A stretch of 64,000 bases of DNA from an uncultured Selenomonadales bacterium (GTDB taxonomy: Bacteria > Bacillota > Negativicutes > Acidaminococcales > Acidaminococcaceae). Shown here piece after piece: positions 59,854 through 64,000 of this stretch (position 1 is its first letter; each line of letters opens with the position of its first letter). The stretch lies in NCBI GenBank assembly GCA_900315345.1, contig OMYP01000011.1, forward strand, positions 81,119 through 145,118, in the 5' to 3' direction. Position numbers and translations under genes: made by a program. A model generated the notes under the pieces. The model searched no databases. It had not been told where the DNA came from and saw only the letters and a program-made list of their open reading frames with translations.

Positions 59854-60747
59854 ATGTTATGTTACGTCTGTCCCCACCGTTGCGGCGTTGACCGCCCCGA
59901 AAGCATACACGATACCGACGGTATGTTCGGCTGCTGCGGCGTAGGAATTTTACCGGTAGTATCCCGGGCCGGTGTACACATGTGGGAAGAGCCCTGCCTC
60001 AGCGGAACCCGGGGCGCCGGAACCGTATTCTTTACCGGTTGCAACCTGCACTGCTGCTACTGTCAGAATTACGAGATCAGCTGCCTCAACAAAGGCAGGG
60101 AAATTTCCGTGGAACGGCTGAAAGAAATCTATCATGAACTGATTGACAAAGGCGTACACAATATTGATCTGGTTACGCCTACCCATTTTGCATATTCTAT
60201 TTTAAAAAGCCTGGATGAAAAGCTGCCGGTACCTGTAGTGTACAACACCAGTGGTTTTGAAGCGGTAGATACGCTGGCAAAGTTTGAAGGAAAAGTTCAA
60301 ATCTGGCTGCCGGACTTAAAGTACAGCGACGACATGCTGGCGCTTAAATACAGTAATGCCTACGATTATTGGAATATCACCCGGAAAGCCATTATGGAAA
60401 TGTTCCGGCAAGTGGGACCCTACAAACTCGACAGTGAAGGTATTATGCAAAGCGGCGTCATTATTCGCCATCTTGTATTGCCGGGATATTTGGAAAACAC
60501 GAAGCGGGTCATCGACTGGGTAGCACAAACCTTCAAGCCCGGCGATGTAATGTTCAGTCTTATGCACCAGTACGTACCCTGCGGCCGGGCCGCGGAATAC
60601 CCGGAACTGAACCGCAAGCTGACTGCCGAAGAATACAAAGAAGTAGAAGACTACCTCTTCGCCAGCGGCATAGAAGACGGCTTCGTCCAGGAAGAAGACG
60701 CGGCCAGCGGTGAATTCATCCCCTGCTTTGACGGAACCGGGGTATAA
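59854..60747 (+). CDS. radical SAM protein, PflA/PflX-like
   Basis: A 297-residue radical SAM enzyme. The 4Fe-4S ligands are in GCNLHCCYCQN (CxxxCxxC) near residue 62. The N terminus begins with CYVCPHRCGVDR, a small cysteine set of the COG1313 group. HDTDGMFGCCG follows. COG1313 proteins are related to glycyl-radical-enzyme activators but lack a known partner; no glycyl radical enzyme is nearby. ATG at 59854 follows AAAGGAAAGGAAG. It lies 36 bases after the adhesin stop codons and may share its transcript, which is probably incidental. Confidence 0.85.
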   Translation: MLCYVCPHRCGVDRPESIHDTDGMFGCCGVGILPVVSRAGVHMWEEPCLSGTRGAGTVFFTGCNLHCCYCQNYEISCLNKGREISVERLKEIYHELIDKGVHNIDLVTPTHFAYSILKSLDEKLPVPVVYNTSGFEAVDTLAKFEGKVQIWLPDLKYSDDMLALKYSNAYDYWNITRKAIMEMFRQVGPYKLDSEGIMQSGVIIRHLVLPGYLENTKRVIDWVAQTFKPGDVMFSLMHQYVPCGRAAEYPELNRKLTAEEYKEVEDYLFASGIEDGFVQEEDAASGEFIPCFDGTGV

Positions 60748-60761
60748 ACTTCAATTTTACA

Positions 60762-60789
60762 TTGACATTACCCGGAATTTTGCTACAAT
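60762..60789 (+). promoter_or_regulatory. promoter of the nagB operon
   Basis: TTGACA (60762-60767), 16-bp spacer, TACAAT (60784-60789), about 75 bases before the ribozyme cleavage site. Confidence 0.8.
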
Positions 60790-60862
60790 AATAATGTTAA
60801 GCAAAAAAATTAAAAGCTTGAACGATAAATGGAATCTTCACCCGGGAGGAAAAAGCGGAGAT

Positions 60863-61010
60863 TCTATAGCGCCAGGCCCTTCGGGGTGACGAGGATTGGC
60901 AGTTGTCGAAAGACTCGGCGGATGCTGCCACGGCGGCCAGTGCGTCGTTAAAGAGAAAGCAAAAAGCGGAATTAAAACCGTAACAGAGGTTCTCTTATCA
61001 CTGAAAGAAG
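60863..61010 (+). ncRNA. glmS-type self-cleaving ribozyme upstream of nagB
   Basis: Glucosamine-6-phosphate-activated ribozyme. Reading from the cleavage site A-60868/G-60869: AGCGCC, a short P1 stem capped by TTCG, then GACGAGGATTGGCAG, TTGTCGAAAGACTCGG and CGGATGCTGCCACGG. These match the conserved core GACGAGGAT...TCGAA...CGGCGGATGC of known glmS ribozymes, with the P3-type pairing TGGCAG/CTGCCA. A 3' domain with AACAGAGGTTCTCT follows. Cleavage by GlcN6P would leave a 5'-hydroxyl mRNA marked for decay. The first gene is nagB, not glmS. Confidence 0.92.
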
Positions 61011-61055
61011 TTACAAAATCAGAAAACTGTAAAAAGACAAAAGGAGAATGAAATA

Positions 61056-61859
61056 ATGAGAGTCGTTATTCAGGACAATTACGAAAAAATGTGCCTCTGG
61101 GCCGCCAACTATATTGCAAACCGTATTAAAAAACATAACGAAGGTCCCGAAAAGGACCGTCCCTTCGTGCTGGGTCTGCCTACCGGTTCTTCCCCTATCG
61201 GCGTGTATAAAGAACTGGCCCGGATGAATAAGGCCGGCGAACTGAGTTTTGCCAACGTAGTGACATTCAACATGGACGAATACCTGGGACTGCCTCATGA
61301 ACACGACCAATCCTACTGGTACTTCATGCATGATAATTTCTTTAACCATCTGGTTGATATGAAACCGGAAAACATTAACATCCTGAACGGCATGACCGAG
61401 GATCCGGAAAAAGAGTGCGCCGATTACGAAGCAAAAATCGCTTCCTACGGCGGCATCGACCTGTTTATGGGCGGCATCGGCGTGGACGGCCATATTGCTT
61501 TCAACGAGCCCTTCACCAGCCTGGCTTCCCGCACCGGCCTGCGGAACCTGACCACAGACACCCGCATCGTCAACTCCCGTTTCTTCGGCAACGACCCGGA
61601 AAAAGTTCCTTCCCAAGCCTTATCCGTAGGCGTTGGCACCGTAACCGATTCCAAGGAAGTGCTGATCCTTATCAATGGTCACAATAAAGCCCGTGCCCTG
61701 GCTGCGACCGTTGAAGGGGGCATGTCCCACAAATGGACCTGCAGCGCTCTGCAGATGCACAACGGCGCCATCATCGCCTGTGACGAAGCCGCCTGCGGCG
61801 AACTGACCGTGGACACCTATAAATATTTCCTGGACATTGAAAAGAAGGAGCGTCTGTAA
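61056..61859 (+). CDS. nagB: glucosamine-6-phosphate deaminase
   Basis: NagB interconverts GlcN6P with fructose-6-phosphate plus ammonia; the usual cellular direction is catabolic but the reaction is reversible. 267 residues. The substrate loop is LPTGSSPIG; the catalytic motifs are NMDEYLGL (Asp74) and [13 protein letters not shown] (Asp144, His146, Glu151). Phosphate contacts SRFF and GHNKARAL are kept. Compared with E. coli NagB, the allosteric residues Arg158 and Thr161 are replaced here by Gly161 and Asn164 (Lys160 by Arg163). It is first in an operon under a GlcN6P-sensing ribozyme and followed by biosynthetic genes, so it may run in the aminating direction. RBS AAAGGAGAATG. Confidence 0.93.
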   Translation: MRVVIQDNYEKMCLWAANYIANRIKKHNEGPEKDRPFVLGLPTGSSPIGVYKELARMNKAGELSFANVVTFNMDEYLGLPHEHDQSYWYFMHDNFFNHLVDMKPENINILNGMTEDPEKECADYEAKIASYGGIDLFMGGIGVDGHIAFNEPFTSLASRTGLRNLTTDTRIVNSRFFGNDPEKVPSQALSVGVGTVTDSKEVLILINGHNKARALAATVEGGMSHKWTCSALQMHNGAIIACDEAACGELTVDTYKYFLDIEKKERL

Positions 61860-61862
61860 TCC

Positions 61863-62525
61863 ATGTATACCATTAAAGATATGTATGACTTGGACCATAC
61901 TCTGGCAGCAGAGTATCTGGCAGGCTTCACCTATCCCTGGGAAGCGTTGAAGGGCATCAAGGAAATGATCCTGGCCCTGGGCCCGAAGCTGGGGCCCGAC
62001 TATGAAGAACGGGCGCCTCAGGTGTGGGTCCACAAGACCGCTACGGTCTTCCCTTCCGCCTATCTGGGAGCACCCTGCATCATCGGCCCCAATACGGAAG
62101 TGCGTCACGGCGCCTTTATCCGCGGCTCTGCCCTGGTAGGCGCTGACTGCGTGGTAGGCAACTCCGTGGAACTGAAAAACGTCATCCTCTTCGACCATGT
62201 ACAGACTCCCCATTACAATTATGTAGGGGACAGCATCCTGGGCTATTACAGCCACATGGGCGCCGGCAGCATCACCAGCAACGTGAAGGCTGACAAGAAA
62301 CTGGTCATTGTACATAACGGGACGGAACAGATTGAGACCGGCATCAAAAAATTCGGCGCCATGCTGGGGGACCATGTAGAAGTAGGCTGCAACGCAGTCT
62401 GCAATCCGGGCACGGTCATCGGCAGGAACAGCAATGTATATCCCACGTCCTGCGTAAGAGGCGTTGTACCCGCTAATTCCATTTACAAGAACAGCGGAGA
62501 AATCATCCACAAGGAGGAACTGTAA
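61863..62525 (+). CDS. left-handed beta-helix acyltransferase, GlmU C-terminal-like
   Basis: A 220-residue hexapeptide-repeat protein. After an N-terminal helical segment (residues 1-55) the LbH region starts at about 60, with rungs such as VFPSAYLGAPCIIGPNTEVR, HGAFIRGSALVGADCVVGNS and VELKNVILFDHVQTPHYNYV. It matches the acetyltransferase half of GlmU (NYVGDSILG... HMGAGSITSNVK), which acetylates glucosamine-1-phosphate. There is no nucleotidyltransferase domain, so the uridylyl step would need another protein. It begins three bases after nagB and ends one base before the glmM ATG: a tightly packed operon. Assignment by fold is good; the acceptor is inferred from neighbours. Confidence 0.82.
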   Translation: MYTIKDMYDLDHTLAAEYLAGFTYPWEALKGIKEMILALGPKLGPDYEERAPQVWVHKTATVFPSAYLGAPCIIGPNTEVRHGAFIRGSALVGADCVVGNSVELKNVILFDHVQTPHYNYVGDSILGYYSHMGAGSITSNVKADKKLVIVHNGTEQIETGIKKFGAMLGDHVEVGCNAVCNPGTVIGRNSNVYPTSCVRGVVPANSIYKNSGEIIHKEEL

Positions 62526-62526
62526 T

Positions 62527-63873
62527 ATGGGTAAATATTTCGGTACCGACGGCTTCCGGGGCGAGGCCAACAAGGACCTGACCTTTGAACATGCCGTTAA
62601 GATTGGCCGCTTCCTGGGCTGGTACTACGGAGCCAGACAGGGCAAAAAAGCCAAGATCCTTATCGGCAAAGATACCAGAAGAAGCTCCTATATGTTTGAA
62701 TCCGCACTGTGCACGGGTCTTGTGGCATCCGGCGCAGACGCCTATATCATGCACGTAACCACCACTCCTTCCGTAGCGTACATCACCCGGGTGGACGATT
62801 TTGACTGCGGCATCATGATCTCCGCGTCCCACAACCCATTCTATGACAATGGCATTAAGCTGCTGAACAGCAATGGGGAAAAGATGGACGAAGAGACCAT
62901 CTTAAAAGTAGAAGACTATATCGACGGCAAACTGGAAGTGCCGGTTGCCGACCGGGAAGCCATTGGCCGTACTGTTGACTATGTGGCAGGCCGTAACCGC
63001 TACATCGGCTACCTGATCTCCCTGTCCAAGTACAGCTTCAAGAACGTAAAGGTTGGCCTGGATGTAGCTAACGGCGCAGCCTGGCAGATTGCACGTGCCG
63101 TATTTGAAGCTCTGGGTGCCAAAGTTTACGTGATCAATGATCATCCGGACGGATATAACATCAACACGGATTGCGGCAGTACCCATATCGAACATCTGCA
63201 GAAATTTGTAGTAGATAACAAACTGGATATCGGTTTTGCTTTTGACGGCGATGCCGACCGTTGCCTCTGCGTAGACGAAAAAGGCAATGAAGTGACCGGC
63301 GACCACACACTGTACATCTACGGGCTGTACATGAAAGAGCGTGGTAAACTGTTGAACAATAAAGTGGTTACCACGGTTATGTCAAACTTCGGTCTTTACA
63401 AAGCCTTGGACAAAGTGGGCATTGAATACGAAAAGACGAAAGTCGGCGACAAGTACGTGTATGAAAACATGGTACAGACCGGCAACCGCATCGGCGGAGA
63501 ACAGTCCGGCCATACCATTTTCATCAAATACGCCACTACCGGCGACGGCATCCTTACATCCCTGAAACTGATGGAAGTCATGCTGGCCAAGGAAAAACCC
63601 ATGAGCGAACTGGCTGCGCCTGTTGTGTTCTATCCCCAGGTACTGAAGAACGTAAAGGTAAAGAGTAAACCGGACGCCCAGAACGACCCGGATGTACAGG
63701 CTGCCGTTGCAAAAGTCGCCGAAGTATTAGGCGATACGGGCCGCATCCTGGTACGGGAAAGCGGTACGGAACCGGTGATCCGCGTTATGGTTGAAGCGGA
63801 AAGCAATGAAATTTGTGAGAAATACGTAGATGAAGTAATTGCGGTAATTAAAGCCAAAGGTCATTTCGCTTAA
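62527..63873 (+). CDS. glmM: phosphoglucosamine mutase
   Basis: Interconverts glucosamine-6-phosphate and glucosamine-1-phosphate for cell-wall and LPS precursors. 448 residues from ATG at 62527 (MGKYFGTDGFRGEANKDLTF), preceded by AGGAGG. The phosphoserine loop is ISASHNPFYDNGIK (Ser101). The metal site is AFDGDADRCL, the sugar-binding loop GGEQSGHTIF, and the phosphate loop VRESGTEPVIRV. Last gene of the nagB operon; a terminator follows. In most Firmicutes glmM sits with cdaA-cdaR, but in this window that operon lacks it. Confidence 0.96.
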   Translation: MGKYFGTDGFRGEANKDLTFEHAVKIGRFLGWYYGARQGKKAKILIGKDTRRSSYMFESALCTGLVASGADAYIMHVTTTPSVAYITRVDDFDCGIMISASHNPFYDNGIKLLNSNGEKMDEETILKVEDYIDGKLEVPVADREAIGRTVDYVAGRNRYIGYLISLSKYSFKNVKVGLDVANGAAWQIARAVFEALGAKVYVINDHPDGYNINTDCGSTHIEHLQKFVVDNKLDIGFAFDGDADRCLCVDEKGNEVTGDHTLYIYGLYMKERGKLLNNKVVTTVMSNFGLYKALDKVGIEYEKTKVGDKYVYENMVQTGNRIGGEQSGHTIFIKYATTGDGILTSLKLMEVMLAKEKPMSELAAPVVFYPQVLKNVKVKSKPDAQNDPDVQAAVAKVAEVLGDTGRILVRESGTEPVIRVMVEAESNEICEKYVDEVIAVIKAKGHFA

Positions 63874-63950
63874 AAGATGAAACAAAAAATCTCCGTCGAA
63901 ATGAACCGCTCCCCGTCAAGAGGACAATGAAATAAAATAAAGTTTTGAGA

Positions 63951-63981
63951 CGCTGACGACTTCGTGTTGTCAGCGTTTTTG
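63951..63981 (+). terminator. terminator of the nagB-glmM operon
   Basis: CGCTGACGAC/GTTGTCAGCG around TTCGT, then TTTTT. It closes the operon right after glmM, so no glmS gene follows within this unit. Confidence 0.85.
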
Positions 63982-64000
63982 CTATGCAGCAAGATATAAT

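Noticed and set aside
61056..63873. Simple catabolic nag operon
   Set aside because: nagA, a GlcNAc transporter and a NagR/NagQ regulator are absent; the neighbours are biosynthetic and the control element senses GlcN6P.

Overview
The window looks like a chromosomal segment of a diderm Firmicute of the class Negativicutes, most likely an amino-acid- or dicarboxylate-fermenting relative of Acidaminococcus or Phascolarctobacterium. Three kinds of evidence point there: Firmicutes-style RNA control (two T-box leaders, a ZTP riboswitch, a glmS-type ribozyme, an infC/L20 leader), a c-di-AMP cyclase operon, and a type V autotransporter with its own glycosyltransferases, which needs an outer membrane. 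The genus is inferred from gene content and could be wrong.

Layout. 1-2870: glycerate kinase (cut by the window edge) and ATP-type PEP carboxykinase. 3167-13272: a 10.1 kb integrated element bounded by a 19-bp direct repeat, inserted at the 3' end of guaA. It has a tyrosine integrase, a phage-type regulatory switch, an excisionase-like protein, an HUH-type rolling-circle Rep and a string of small unknown genes on the minus strand. Its spacers are filled with GC-rich mosaic repeats, palindromes and hairpins. 13257-19570: guaA without a glutaminase domain, a CofE-like ligase, and pheT-pheS behind a Phe T-box. 20025-31376: methionine sulfoxide reductase, a lipoprotein-sized exported protein, an iron alcohol dehydrogenase, two organic-anion transporters, an RNA methyltransferase, infC-rpmI-rplT, a membrane glycosyltransferase and a LysR regulator. 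31511-42576: small proteins, a split chromate transporter, a DUF4127 protein, thrS behind a Thr T-box, an exonuclease, and the cdaA-cdaR-FAD protein operon. 42833-50300: argH, argG, argF, a peptidoglycan glycosyltransferase, a 3-methyladenine glycosylase, and a stand-alone AICAR transformylase under a ZTP riboswitch. 50301-59817: an autotransporter glycosylation locus with two O-heptosyltransferases, an FkbM methyltransferase and a 1975-residue adhesin. 59854-63984: a radical SAM protein and an amino-sugar operon, nagB-acyltransferase-glmM, led by a glmS-type ribozyme.

How the parts work together. The last operon is the most striking. A self-cleaving ribozyme class that senses glucosamine-6-phosphate precedes nagB rather than glmS, and the operon closes with a terminator after glmM. 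This suggests that NagB runs backwards, making GlcN6P from fructose-6-phosphate and free ammonia, and that its product is fed to GlmM and a GlmU-like acetyltransferase. GMP synthase in the same window also lacks its glutamine amidotransferase domain, which fits an organism living in high ammonia. Both points are inference until the rest of the genome is searched for glmS and for a separate GuaA glutaminase.
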